From: an uncultured Alistipes sp.
Lineage (GTDB): Bacteria > Bacteroidota > Bacteroidia > Bacteroidales > Rikenellaceae
Assembly (NCBI GenBank): GCA_944321955.1
Contig: CALUNG010000004.1
Span: 80,474 to 144,473, forward strand
DNA: 64,000 bases
Reading direction: 5' to 3'
The translations under genes were made by a program, and so were the position numbers. Below, one piece after another: positions 33,334 to 41,681 of the stretch; the stretch's first letter is position 1, and the number at the start of each line of letters is the position of its first letter. Under the pieces are notes generated by a model, which made no database searches, was not told the DNA's origin, and saw only the letters and a program-made list of their open reading frames with translations.

Positions 33334-35364
33334 CTACCGCAACGTCATCTCGTCGAGCAGGTACGAGGCCCCGCCGATGCGGTCGATGACGAAGAGTACG
33401 TAGCGTATGTCCACCGATATGTTGCGGCAGATGGCCGGGTCGAATTCCACGTCGCTCATGGTCGAGCGCCACGTGCGGTCGAAGTTTATGCCCACCAGCT
33501 CGCCGCGTCCGTTTATTATGGGCGAGCCGGAATTGCCGCCCGTGGTATGGTTCGTCGCAATGAAACATACCGGTACGGTCAGCTTCCCGTTTATCACGCA
33601 GCCCCAGCGTCCGTAATCCTTTGCCGCCCATGCGTCACGCAGGCTCTGCGGAACGTTGTAGTCGTAGATCTCGGGATTGTCCTTGGCGATGATGCCGTCG
33701 AGTGTGGTGTTGCAGCGGTGGTATTCGCCGTCGGCATATTCATATCCGGCTACCGATCCGTATGCTACGCGCAGCGTGAGGTTGGCGTCGGGGTAGAAGG
33801 CCCGTTCGGTATCCCACTCCATCAATGCCTTGAGATAGGGACCGTACCACCGTTTTATATCCTTCAGGTCGCTGAGGTTGCGGGCGCGGTATTCGCGAGG
33901 GTAGTTTGCCGTAACCATGCTGCGGAATTCTGCGGCCGGATCCTCGGCCGTCACTTCAGCCGCCGTTGCGGCATCGGCAGCGAGCGAAGTGTCGTAGATG
34001 TGGTCGACATACGCATCGGCCGATCCGTATTGCGCGATCTTGTCGGCCAGAGCCTGCGGCATGCGTCCCTGCGGTATGCGCCCGACGAACTCGGCAAGCA
34101 TGGCCTTGGCCAGCGCGCGGTCTATCGACGCGTCGAAATCGCGGTAGTAGCGTGCCATCTTTGCGGCGACGTCGCCGTTCTCCTCCTTTATTTTCAGTAT
34201 CCGTTCCGCCATCTGCGGCATCTCGAGCGTCATGAGCGTCTCGGCATAGAGTTCATAGAGGTAGTAGTTCTCCTTCTGACGTCCATATGCAGCGTGCATC
34301 GAGTCGAGCAGCGAGGCGTATTGCGGCTTGTCGGCGGCCCATGCGGCAAAACGCTTCTCGTATTCGCGTTTTTTGTCGGCCGTGCCGAGACGCCTTATGC
34401 CCAGCACCTCGCCCTGCCACTTCTTCCATGCATTGGCTATGCCGGCATGCTTGGCGGCATACTGTATGCGTGTCCCGGGGTCGCGTTCCTGCGCCGCCGA
34501 GATGATGTCGAGGCGTTTGGTGCGCAGCGCTATCTTCATCGGATCCGACACGTCGGCGATGTAGTCGACGGCATCCGAGAGGACATACTCCTGCGTATTG
34601 CCCGGAAAACCGTAGATCATAGTGAAGTCGCCTTCGGATATTCCCTTTGTCGATACGGGCAGATGTCTTGCCGGCCTGTACGGTACGTTGTCGGGCGAAT
34701 AGGCCGCCGGCTGGTTCTCCTTGTCGGCATAGACGCGGAAGACCGAGAAGTCGCCCGTGTGGCGCGGCCACATCCAGTTGTCGGTGTCGCCGCCGAACTT
34801 GCCTATGGCCGACGGTGGCGTGCCGACAAGACGCACGTCGTTGAAACTGCGGTAGACGAAGAGAAACTGCTGATTGCCGTAATACATGTCCTCGATCGAT
34901 GCGTGGAAACCCTTGCCTTCGGCGGCTGCGGCGTCGATTATAGCCTTGCGCTCCTCGCCGGCGGCCAGACGTGCGGTGACATCCTCCATGCGCACGAGAA
35001 AGCTTACGCTAAGCCCTTCGCACGGCAGCTCCTCGGCCCGCGACATGGCCCAGAAACCGTACGTGAGGTAGTCGTGCTCGACTGACGAGAGCCGTTGGAT
35101 GGCTCCGTAGCCGCAGTGGTGGTTCGTTAGCAGCAGGCCCTCGGCCGAGACGAGCTCGCCCGTGCAGCCGCCGCCGAAAAGTACCACGGCATCCTTGAGC
35201 GAGGCGCTGTTGATGTCGTAGATGTCTTTGGCGGTGAGGCGGAAGCCTTTGGAACGCATGTCTTTCATGCGTGACGATATGAGGCTCGGAAGCCACATGC
35301 CTTCGTCGGCCAGCGACTCCAGCGAGAACATTGCCGCAACGAGCAGCACGAATAGTTTCTTCAT
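33334..35364 (-). CDS. S46-family dipeptidyl-peptidase, DPP11-like
   Basis: A 676-residue serine exopeptidase with a signal peptide (MKKLFVLLVAAMFSLESLA). Peptidase family S46 features are clear: TNHHCGYG with the catalytic His (residues 81-87), DTDNWMWPRHTGDFS with the catalytic Asp, and GGNSGSP with Ser612. The position that is Gly in DPP7 and Arg in DPP11 appears to be Arg630 (GINFDRTW), suggesting Asp/Glu preference at P1. That alignment is from memory and needs checking. These periplasmic enzymes release dipeptides from oligopeptides for amino-acid-using Bacteroidota. The start lies 6 bases after the maf stop, so the two are co-transcribed. Confidence 0.93.
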   Translation of the reverse strand: MKKLFVLLVAAMFSLESLADEGMWLPSLISSRMKDMRSKGFRLTAKDIYDINSASLKDAVVLFGGGCTGELVSAEGLLLTNHHCGYGAIQRLSSVEHDYLTYGFWAMSRAEELPCEGLSVSFLVRMEDVTARLAAGEERKAIIDAAAAEGKGFHASIEDMYYGNQQFLFVYRSFNDVRLVGTPPSAIGKFGGDTDNWMWPRHTGDFSVFRVYADKENQPAAYSPDNVPYRPARHLPVSTKGISEGDFTMIYGFPGNTQEYVLSDAVDYIADVSDPMKIALRTKRLDIISAAQERDPGTRIQYAAKHAGIANAWKKWQGEVLGIRRLGTADKKREYEKRFAAWAADKPQYASLLDSMHAAYGRQKENYYLYELYAETLMTLEMPQMAERILKIKEENGDVAAKMARYYRDFDASIDRALAKAMLAEFVGRIPQGRMPQALADKIAQYGSADAYVDHIYDTSLAADAATAAEVTAEDPAAEFRSMVTANYPREYRARNLSDLKDIKRWYGPYLKALMEWDTERAFYPDANLTLRVAYGSVAGYEYADGEYHRCNTTLDGIIAKDNPEIYDYNVPQSLRDAWAAKDYGRWGCVINGKLTVPVCFIATNHTTGGNSGSPIINGRGELVGINFDRTWRSTMSDVEFDPAICRNISVDIRYVLFVIDRIGGASYLLDEMTLR

Positions 35365-35370
35365 ATTGGT

Positions 35371-35967
35371 TTACGGTTCGATAAAATCGTTTAATTCCGT
35401 ATACAGTCTCTGCACGGGCAGACCCATGACGTTGTAGAACGACCCTTCGATGCGTTCGATGGCGACGTATCCTATCCACTCCTGTATGCCGTATGCTCCG
35501 GCCTTGTCGTAGGGACGGTACGTGTCGACATAGTAGGCGATCTCCTCGTCGGACATAGTGCGGAAATAGACCGAGGTCTCGGCCTTGAATGTCCGTGTGG
35601 CTCGCGTCGAACGCAGTGTCACGCCCGTTACGACCGTATGTTCGCGTCCTGACATGAGGCGCAGCATGGACATGGCGTCGTTGCGGTCGGCCGGTTTGCC
35701 CAGTACGCGGTTGCCGACGACGACTGTCGTGTCGGCCGTGATGAGAATATCGTTGTCGGCAAGCTGCTGCGGATACGAACGGCTCTTCAATCCTGACAGA
35801 TAGGGCGCCACTTCCGTCGCGGGTGTGCCGTCCGGATATCTCTCGTCGCACTCATAGGCATCGGCAAGAGTGTATTCCAGTCCCGTGCCCTCCAGAAGCT
35901 GGCGGCGGCGTGGCGAGTGCGAAGCGAGTATCAGGTGCCAGTCGGCGAGTTTGTCGTGAAGCAGCAT
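35371..35967 (-). CDS. maf: Maf-family nucleoside-triphosphate pyrophosphatase
   Basis: A 198-residue Maf/YhdE-type enzyme that hydrolyses dTTP/UTP or modified nucleotides to monophosphates. The substrate loop ASHSPRRRQLL (SxRR motif), the Glu/Asp-rich CDERYP, the catalytic ADTTVVVGNRVLGKP and the YDKAGAYGIQEW motif are all present. Length is normal. It is followed closely by the S46 peptidase gene. A -7 box with a plausible -33 box precedes it by 17 bases. Confidence 0.94.
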   Translation of the reverse strand: MLLHDKLADWHLILASHSPRRRQLLEGTGLEYTLADAYECDERYPDGTPATEVAPYLSGLKSRSYPQQLADNDILITADTTVVVGNRVLGKPADRNDAMSMLRLMSGREHTVVTGVTLRSTRATRTFKAETSVYFRTMSDEEIAYYVDTYRPYDKAGAYGIQEWIGYVAIERIEGSFYNVMGLPVQRLYTELNDFIEP

Positions 35968-35984
35968 CGTGGAGTCGGTTTTTG

Positions 35985-36015
35985 CAAAGATACGAAAAGT
36001 GCCTTTGCCGGCAAG
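35985..36015 (-). promoter_or_regulatory. Promoter of maf and the S46 peptidase gene
   Basis: The complement has CTTG (36012-36015), 19 bases, then TATCTTTG (35985-35992), ending 17 bases before the maf ATG. Confidence 0.65.
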
Positions 36016-36054
36016 CGAAAAGGCGGTTATTATCTCCTGCAGGTGTAAAAAAGT

Positions 36055-36411
36055 TTATCTCTGCGGCCGGTTCGTGCGTGCTGCCTCCACGTCGACGCGG
36101 TGGGCGAGGGCCCACTCTACGAGCGAATCGATATGCGGTATCAGCGTGCGGCCGAGATCGGTCATGCCGTACTCGACGCGCGGCGGAACTTCGGCATAGA
36201 CATGGCGCGTGATGTATCCGTCGGTCTCGAGCGTACGCAGCGTGGCGGTGAGCATCTTCTGCGAAATGTCGGGGATGGCACGGTACAGCTCCCCGAATCG
36301 TATTATTCCGTGTGCATGTATGGTCGTGAGTATGAGCATCGACCACTTGTCGCCGAAGCGGTCGAGGATGTCGCGTACGGGACAGAACCCTTCATAAACC
36401 TTCTTTGTCAT
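36055..36411 (-). CDS. HxlR-family transcriptional regulator
   Basis: A 118-residue winged-helix protein. It shows the HxlR pattern: a Cys near the N-terminus (GFCPVRDILDRFGDKWSMLILTTIHAHG), then FGELYRAIPDISQKMLTATLRTLETDGYITRHVYAEVPPRVEYGMTDLGRTL. Many HxlR proteins use the N-terminal Cys as a redox or electrophile sensor; Cys9 could serve here. It lies divergently from the cupin gene with 187 bases between, containing inverted repeats, so it probably regulates that gene. Confidence 0.93.
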   Translation of the reverse strand: MTKKVYEGFCPVRDILDRFGDKWSMLILTTIHAHGIIRFGELYRAIPDISQKMLTATLRTLETDGYITRHVYAEVPPRVEYGMTDLGRTLIPHIDSLVEWALAHRVDVEAARTNRPQR

Positions 36412-36452
36412 TTTTTTTCAAAAAAATCGTTTGTCAACGTTTTGTAAGACAG

Positions 36453-36547
36453 CGATACTTACCTGTGAGTAACTATCTTTCGCGTGTGTAACTACTTGTT
36501 TTACAAATACTCTCTTTTTAACTTTGTCACGACAAAAGTAAGTATCG
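36453..36547. promoter_or_regulatory. Inverted-repeat operators in the HxlR/cupin intergenic region
   Basis: CGATACTTAC (36453-36462) recurs as its exact reverse complement GTAAGTATCG (36538-36547). The first copy also forms a local imperfect dyad, ACTTAC-CT-GTGAGT (36457-36470). Further GTAACTA-like copies lie at about 36468 and 36487. One copy lies near each gene start, flanking the cupin promoter box. Confidence 0.6.
36495..36526 (+). promoter_or_regulatory. Promoter of the cupin gene
   Basis: CTTG (36495-36498), 20 bases, then TAACTTTG (36519-36526), a full -7 match. The leader to the ATG at 36599 is about 65 bases and contains one HxlR half-site candidate just after the promoter, suited to repression. 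Confidence 0.65.
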
Positions 36548-36598
36548 TAATCCAAAACTGCAAGTTTTCAACTCATATAAACCATAAAAAACACTATC

Positions 36599-37048
36599 AT
36601 GAAAAAGATCGAAAAGATTGCTGCGGCCGACAATTTCACCGCAGTGAACGTTGGCAAATTATCGGAACTGGGCGATTACGAGCTGGTGCTCGGCCCCGAT
36701 GCACGCCTCAATGGAAAGGTGTTCGGCGGTGCCGCCGTCGGCGCGACCGGAGCGGAGTTCTCGTTCCAACTCTTCCCTCCCCACACCGAGACAGGGTTTA
36801 TCCATACGCATGTCGCCCACGAGGAGCTCTACTTCTTCCTTTCGGGCAATGGTGAGTTCCAGGTCGACGGGCGTTGTTTCCCCGTGGGCGAGGGCAGTGT
36901 CGTAAGGGTGGCGCCGGCAGGACGCCGTTCCGTCCGCAACAACGGCGACCTGCCTCTGGTGATGCTCTGCGTGCAGTATCGTGCCGCTACATTCACGGCC
37001 GAAGATGCTGCCGACGGTCAGATTCTCGCCGACAAGGTCGAGTGGTAA
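36599..37048 (+). CDS. Cupin-domain protein
   Basis: A 149-residue single cupin. Motif 1 is FIHTHVAHEELYFFLSGNGEF (two His and a Glu as metal ligands) and motif 2 is VRVAPAGRRSVRNNGDLPLVMLCVQY, in which the usual last His appears replaced by Arg or Ser. The metal site may therefore be three-ligand or altered. Substrate unknown. Expression is probably controlled by the divergent HxlR regulator, which in other bacteria often governs responses to reactive aldehydes or quinones. Confidence 0.88.
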   Translation: MKKIEKIAAADNFTAVNVGKLSELGDYELVLGPDARLNGKVFGGAAVGATGAEFSFQLFPPHTETGFIHTHVAHEELYFFLSGNGEFQVDGRCFPVGEGSVVRVAPAGRRSVRNNGDLPLVMLCVQYRAATFTAEDAADGQILADKVEW

Positions 37049-37066
37049 CGGCCTCCGCATTATGAT

Positions 37067-37107
37067 ACATGCCCCTGACGCAACGGACGTCAGGGGCATG
37101 TGTATTT
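37067..37107. terminator. Bidirectional terminator
   Basis: A perfect 14-base stem (37067-37080 with 37088-37101), loop CAACGGA, then TATTTT. It lies between the convergent cupin and GH127 genes. Confidence 0.88.
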
Positions 37108-37124
37108 TCATGTGCGATGTGCGC

Positions 37125-39149
37125 CTATTCGGCCTCGGGGAACATCGAAATGTGGAATTTCGACGAGGCGTATGGCGTGAGCACGATCTTCGCCGGCTTG
37201 CCGCCCTTGACCTTCTCTTCGGGCATGGGTGACGTAGGTGTCGGGCGCCAGTCGAACTCCGTAGCCTCCACCTCGAGAGCAATCGGGGCATCGTAGCGCC
37301 AGAAATCCTCGTCGCAGACATCATGACGTACGACCTTCGCCTCGGCGGCCTTTGCCGGGTTGAGTGCATAGTTCCACTTCTGGCCTTCGGCCTGCTTGTT
37401 GGGATTTTCGTCCCTTAGCGGCAGAGCCATCAGCATTGGACCGTAGTATACGCATACGTACGGTGAGTTGATGTCGGTACGTTTGGCTATCGGACGGTTG
37501 TTGCGGAAGTGCGGCGTCTGCGGGAACGGGGTCTCGTGTCCCGTTACGACGCGGACCTTCATGTCGAGGGTCAGCACCACCTTGTCGCCGCGCTGCCATT
37601 TGCGCTCTATGCGCAGCAGGTTGCCGTCGCGCGATACGCTGCTCCCTTCGCCTGCCGACAGGTCGTAGTCGTCGCACCATTCGGGTATTCGCAGGTAGAA
37701 CGGGAACTTTACGGGTTTTTCGGGATTTACCTCGAAGGTTATGGTCTGGTCGAAAGGATATTCCGTTGTCTCGACGATCTCCACATGTACGTCGCGCTTG
37801 CCTGCCACGCCGTTGAAGCGCGATGGTCCGTAGAGCGAAGCCAGGACGCCGTGGTCTTTGGTGCCGAGCCACATGTGCATGATGTAGTAGGGAATTATGC
37901 GGTTGCTGTTTCCGGCGCAGCAGAGCACCTCATGCCCGAAGGGACGGTAGAAGTAACTTGACGTAAGTCCCATTACGGGGGAATCGGGCGAGTGCGGGGC
38001 ATCGGCGGGGAATACTCCCTCTACATGGTTCGGGGCCTGATAGTACGATACGAGCTTCATGTCGCGCGAGAAGACGTTCGGCGCCCCGTTGAGGAATACC
38101 GCCTCGATATAGTCGGCATAACGCAGGTCGCCGGTTATTTCGAGCAGTTTTTCGTAACTCCATTCCGCCGTGGTTATGTTGCATGTCTCGGTGTGGCGCG
38201 TGGAGCCTATGCCTGCCAGGTGCTCCTCACTCGAAAGAGCCCCGTAGGGGAGCAGGTGATGTCTGCGCATCGAGTCGTATCCTGCCTGCGACACCTCGAG
38301 CAGCGAACGGTCGCCCGTGACCAGATAGAGTTCGGCCGGGAAGCGGAAATCCTCCGATATGGCCACTCCGTGGTCCACCTGTACTCCGTTCTTGCGCAGC
38401 TCCGCCATACGCCCGACGAATGCGGGATTGTCGGCAAATGCCTTCAGCGAGTCGAGCAGCGACTCTTTGCCCGTCAGTCGGTAGAGTTCGAGCATCGGTT
38501 CGATCTGTGCCAGTCCGCTGTGTCCCATTCCCTGATTGATGAAAGGGTGTATCGTGATGTCGGTATAACCCTTGAGCAGGGCATCGATGATTTTTGGGTC
38601 GCCCGTAGCCTGATAGTACCCCAACAGCGCACGCGCCAGATGGGAGCATGCCCAACTGTTGAAACGGTGCTGCGAATCGGTCGGGGCATCGGTCCAGAAG
38701 ATGAATGATTCGCGGGGCGAGGCCATGATGCTGTCCACGACGATGTCCAGACGGCGGTTGATTTTTTCGACGAGCGGGGCATTGTCGGTCAGATATGCCA
38801 GTCGTACGGCTCCGTCAAGCCAGTAGGCGCACTGCTCCAGCGGCCAGCCCGTGGCATTCTTGCGGATACCGCGCCCGGTGAATATTTCGCCGGTCCAGCC
38901 CTTGCCGAAGGTGTCGTTAACCTCGTCGAGGTGTCCGGTGATGCCGTCGGCGGCCATGTCGGCCCACGATTTGAGCCACCCTTCGGGTTTGACGGCCCCC
39001 AGCGAGAAGGGAACATACTGGGGCGATTCGAGTTGCTTGTTTTCGGTCGAGGCCTTGCGGCGGGCCTTGTAGTCCTCGTCGAGCCTGTTCGGGGTGCTGC
39101 ACCCCGCAGCTGCAATTGCGAGCAGAACGAGTGTCAGTAGTCTTTTCAT
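37125..39149 (-). CDS. GH127 beta-L-arabinofuranosidase-like lipoprotein
   Basis: A 674-residue glycoside hydrolase family 127 (DUF1680) protein. It is a lipoprotein (lipobox AIAAAGC, Cys17). The six-hairpin (alpha/alpha) barrel is evident. The GH127 zinc-thiolate centre is intact: Glu321 and Cys323 (HTETC) and Cys410-Cys411 (EVLCCAGN), with candidate acid/base Glu308/309 (SSEEH). In HypBA1 the first of the paired Cys is the nucleophile. The family removes terminal beta-L-arabinofuranose from plant glycans, though some members act on other sugars. No SusC/SusD pair or other glycosidase is nearby, so it stands outside a polysaccharide utilisation locus. The FAH-family gene starts the unit upstream. 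Confidence 0.92.
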   Translation of the reverse strand: MKRLLTLVLLAIAAAGCSTPNRLDEDYKARRKASTENKQLESPQYVPFSLGAVKPEGWLKSWADMAADGITGHLDEVNDTFGKGWTGEIFTGRGIRKNATGWPLEQCAYWLDGAVRLAYLTDNAPLVEKINRRLDIVVDSIMASPRESFIFWTDAPTDSQHRFNSWACSHLARALLGYYQATGDPKIIDALLKGYTDITIHPFINQGMGHSGLAQIEPMLELYRLTGKESLLDSLKAFADNPAFVGRMAELRKNGVQVDHGVAISEDFRFPAELYLVTGDRSLLEVSQAGYDSMRRHHLLPYGALSSEEHLAGIGSTRHTETCNITTAEWSYEKLLEITGDLRYADYIEAVFLNGAPNVFSRDMKLVSYYQAPNHVEGVFPADAPHSPDSPVMGLTSSYFYRPFGHEVLCCAGNSNRIIPYYIMHMWLGTKDHGVLASLYGPSRFNGVAGKRDVHVEIVETTEYPFDQTITFEVNPEKPVKFPFYLRIPEWCDDYDLSAGEGSSVSRDGNLLRIERKWQRGDKVVLTLDMKVRVVTGHETPFPQTPHFRNNRPIAKRTDINSPYVCVYYGPMLMALPLRDENPNKQAEGQKWNYALNPAKAAEAKVVRHDVCDEDFWRYDAPIALEVEATEFDWRPTPTSPMPEEKVKGGKPAKIVLTPYASSKFHISMFPEAE

Positions 39150-39172
39150 GGGTTATTGAAGTTTTGCGGTTG

Positions 39173-39793
39173 TTATCTTATGTCGAAATCGAGCAGCGTG
39201 CGCCCTTCGAGCGTGGCACGCAGGTTGTCGCCCGCGTGTACCGGGCCGACTCCCGGAGGCGTGCCCGTGTAGATGAGGTCTCCCATGCGCAGCGTCATGT
39301 AGCGCGACACGTGGCAGATGATATCGTCGACGCTGAAGATCATCTGCGACGTGTTGGCGCTTTGCCGCACCTCGCCGTTGACCTCCAGCCTGAAGTTCAG
39401 GTTGCCGATGTCGCCGAGTTCGGTTAGTGGCAGGAATTGCGGCGATATCGCCGCCGAGTGGTCGAATCCCTTGCACGACTCCCACGGCAGACCTTCGGCT
39501 ATGGCACGCCGCTGCAGGTCGCGGGCCGTGAAGTCGATGCCCAGACCCACTTCGTCGTAGTAGCGGTGGGCGAAACGCTTCTCGATATATTTGCCTACGC
39601 GGTTTATCTTTACGATCACTTCGCATTCGTAGTCCACCTGCTTCGAAAAGTCCGGTATGTAGAACGGATCGTTGTTGCGCAGCATGGCGGTGTCGGGTTT
39701 CAGGAAGAATAACGGCTCGGAGGGTATGCGTCCTCCGTCGTTCAGCTCGGCCACATGTTCGGCGTAGTTGCGCCCTATGCAGATTATCTTCAT
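39173..39793 (-). CDS. Fumarylacetoacetate-hydrolase-family protein
   Basis: A 206-residue FAH-fold enzyme. Motifs are ICIGRNYAEHVAEL, FLKPDTAM, the metal-binding VDYECEVIVKI (Glu-x-Glu), GIDFTARDLQRRA and the terminal MGDLIYTGTPPGVGPV. Members act as fumarylpyruvate hydrolases, oxaloacetate decarboxylases or related C-C hydrolases; which applies here is open. Its ATG overlaps the lpxB stop by 4 bases, an odd partner for lipid A synthesis and probably only transcriptional coupling. Confidence 0.92.
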   Translation of the reverse strand: MKIICIGRNYAEHVAELNDGGRIPSEPLFFLKPDTAMLRNNDPFYIPDFSKQVDYECEVIVKINRVGKYIEKRFAHRYYDEVGLGIDFTARDLQRRAIAEGLPWESCKGFDHSAAISPQFLPLTELGDIGNLNFRLEVNGEVRQSANTSQMIFSVDDIICHVSRYMTLRMGDLIYTGTPPGVGPVHAGDNLRATLEGRTLLDFDIR

Positions 39794-40926
39794 TTCAGAT
39801 GCATTTTCAAGTCTTCAACCATGCGCGCGGCGAAACGGTCGCTCGCTCCGGCGCCTCCGATTATTTCGCCGAGCCTGTCGAAGTCGGCGAGCATCTTTGC
39901 CCTTCCGCTGCCGCCCTCGACTATCAGACGCAGCTCATGCTCCGTACGGTCGGCGTTGTCCGAAGCCTGTATCACCTCGCGTACGGCCTCGAATCCGAGG
40001 TTGAGGTTTACCAGCGAGATGAAGGGTATCCTGAGTACGTACGGACGCAGCACCACGTTTACGATGTTCGTGCGGTAGACCACCACTTCGGGGATGCGCA
40101 TCAGCGCCGTTTCGAGTGTCGCCGTGCCCGATGTCACGACGGCAGCTTCGGAGACGTTGAGCAGGTCGTACGTGCAGTCGCGGACGAAACGTACGTCCGT
40201 GCCGCCGATGTAGCGGTCGTAAAGCGCACGGTCGAGCCACGAGACGCCCGCCACGACGAACTGGTGTTCCGGGAACCGTGCCGCAAGTACCGTCATCATC
40301 GGCAGGTTCGAATCTATCTCCTTGCGGCGGCTGCCGGCCAGCAGCGCTATGATCGGGCGATTGTCGAGACCGTGCAGCCGGCGGAACTCTTCGCCGGAGG
40401 GCAGTGTCGGACGGCGCTCCTCGATGGCATCCATCAGCGGGTTGCCCTCGAAATCGGCCTCGATGCCCTTGCCGCGGAAGTACTCCTTCTCGAAGGGGAA
40501 GATTATGAAGAGCCGGTCGACGTAGCGCCGTATGGCCTTTACGCGGTATTCGCGCCATGCCCACACCTTGGGCGCGATGTAGTAGTGTACCCTGATGCCG
40601 TGTTTGTGCGCGAATTCGGCTATCTGCATGTTGAATCCCGGATAGTCTATCAGCACCACCACGTCGGGCCGGAAAGCCATGATGTCGCGTTCGCAGTCGC
40701 GTACCTGACGCAATACGGTGCGCAGGTTGGCCAGAACCTGCACAATGCCGAAGAACGACGCTTCGCGGTAGTGTTTGGCGAGATTGCCTCGTCCGCCGAC
40801 CCCGGCCATCATGTCGCCGCCCCAGAAACGGAATACGGCCTCGGGGTCGTGTCGTTTCAACCCCTTCATCAGATTGGCTCCGTGCAGGTCGCCCGAAGGT
40901 TCGCCCGCTATAAGGTAGTATCTCAT
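39790..40926 (-). CDS. lpxB: Lipid-A-disaccharide synthase
   Basis: A 378-residue GT19 glycosyltransferase. It condenses UDP-2,3-diacylglucosamine with lipid X to give the lipid A disaccharide at the inner membrane. Signatures: IAGEPSGDLHGANLMKGL at the N-terminus, FRFWGGDMMAGVGG, VVVLIDYPGFNMQIAEFAHKHG, KVWAWREYRVKAIRRYVDRLFIIFPFEKEY, LLAGSRRKEI and SGTATLETALM. Full length. It lies 6 bases after trmD. Confidence 0.97.
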   Translation of the reverse strand: MRYYLIAGEPSGDLHGANLMKGLKRHDPEAVFRFWGGDMMAGVGGRGNLAKHYREASFFGIVQVLANLRTVLRQVRDCERDIMAFRPDVVVLIDYPGFNMQIAEFAHKHGIRVHYYIAPKVWAWREYRVKAIRRYVDRLFIIFPFEKEYFRGKGIEADFEGNPLMDAIEERRPTLPSGEEFRRLHGLDNRPIIALLAGSRRKEIDSNLPMMTVLAARFPEHQFVVAGVSWLDRALYDRYIGGTDVRFVRDCTYDLLNVSEAAVVTSGTATLETALMRIPEVVVYRTNIVNVVLRPYVLRIPFISLVNLNLGFEAVREVIQASDNADRTEHELRLIVEGGSGRAKMLADFDRLGEIIGGAGASDRFAARMVEDLKMHLK

Positions 40927-40932
40927 GGCCTT

Positions 40933-41619
40933 CTATCCGTTAAAGTCCTTAATAAGGTCGGGGCGCAGCTCCTCGGTGCGCCGCCATGCCTGTTCCTCCT
41001 TCCACTTCTCGATCTCGGCGAAGTTGCCCGAGAGCAGCACGTCGGGGACGCGCCAGCCGCGGAACTCCGCCGGCCGCGTGTAGATGGGCGGTGCCAGCAG
41101 GTTGTCCTGAAAGCAGTCCGTGAGGGCCGACTCCTCGTCGCCGATGGCTCCCGGAATCAGCCGCACGACCGAGTCGGTGATGATTGCCGCCGCCAGTTCG
41201 CCTCCCGTGAGCACATAGTCCCCGATCGAGATCTCGCGCGTGACCAGATGCTCGCGTATGCGGAAATCTATGCCCTTGTAGTGGCCGCAGAGTATGATGA
41301 TGTTCTCGAGCGTCGAGAGACGGTTTGCTTCGTGCTGGTTGTACTGCATGCCGTCGGGTGAGACGAAGATCACCTCGTCGTAGTGGCGTTCGGACTGCAG
41401 CTTCTCGACAAGCTCGAATACCGGTTCGCACTTCATGACCATGCCGGCCTCGCCGCCGAAAGGATAGTCGTCGGTGGTATGGCGCCGGTCGTGGGCGTAG
41501 TCGTGCAGGTTGTGTACCACGATCTCGACCAGGCCCTTCTCCTGGGCCCGCTTGAGTATCGACTCGCTCAGCGGCGAGACGAGAAGGTCGGGTACCGATG
41601 AAATTACATCTATTCGCAT
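40933..41619 (-). CDS. trmD: tRNA (guanine37-N1)-methyltransferase
   Basis: A 228-residue SPOUT methyltransferase that makes m1G37 in tRNAs for Leu, Pro and Arg, preventing frameshifts. Signatures: the N-terminal [38 protein letters not shown], the knot [17 protein letters not shown] and [15 protein letters not shown]. In many bacteria trmD sits with rpsP-rimM-rplS; here it is with lpxB, as is common in Bacteroidota. The MBL-fold gene precedes it with a 62-base gap holding a hairpin. Confidence 0.97.
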   Translation of the reverse strand: MRIDVISSVPDLLVSPLSESILKRAQEKGLVEIVVHNLHDYAHDRRHTTDDYPFGGEAGMVMKCEPVFELVEKLQSERHYDEVIFVSPDGMQYNQHEANRLSTLENIIILCGHYKGIDFRIREHLVTREISIGDYVLTGGELAAAIITDSVVRLIPGAIGDEESALTDCFQDNLLAPPIYTRPAEFRGWRVPDVLLSGNFAEIEKWKEEQAWRRTEELRPDLIKDFNG

Positions 41620-41641
41620 ATCTCCTCTGTTAAGACGTAAG

Positions 41642-41680
41642 GGGACGACGATACCGACCCGTCGTCCCGTGATTTTTTTT
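41642..41680 (+). other. Hairpin with plus-strand T-run, antisense to the trmD unit
   Basis: GGGACGACG (41642-41650) pairs with CGTCGTCCC (41660-41668), followed on the plus strand by GTGATTTTTTTT. It looks like a terminator, but no plus-strand gene precedes it. For the minus-strand transcript it would be an internal hairpin between the MBL-fold gene and trmD. Confidence 0.5.
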
Positions 41681-41681
41681 G

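Noticed and set aside
37125-39793. Polysaccharide utilisation locus around the GH127 gene
   Set aside because: No SusC, SusD, ECF/anti-sigma or hybrid two-component genes are adjacent; the 962-residue barrel at 10407 lacks SusC features and is far away.
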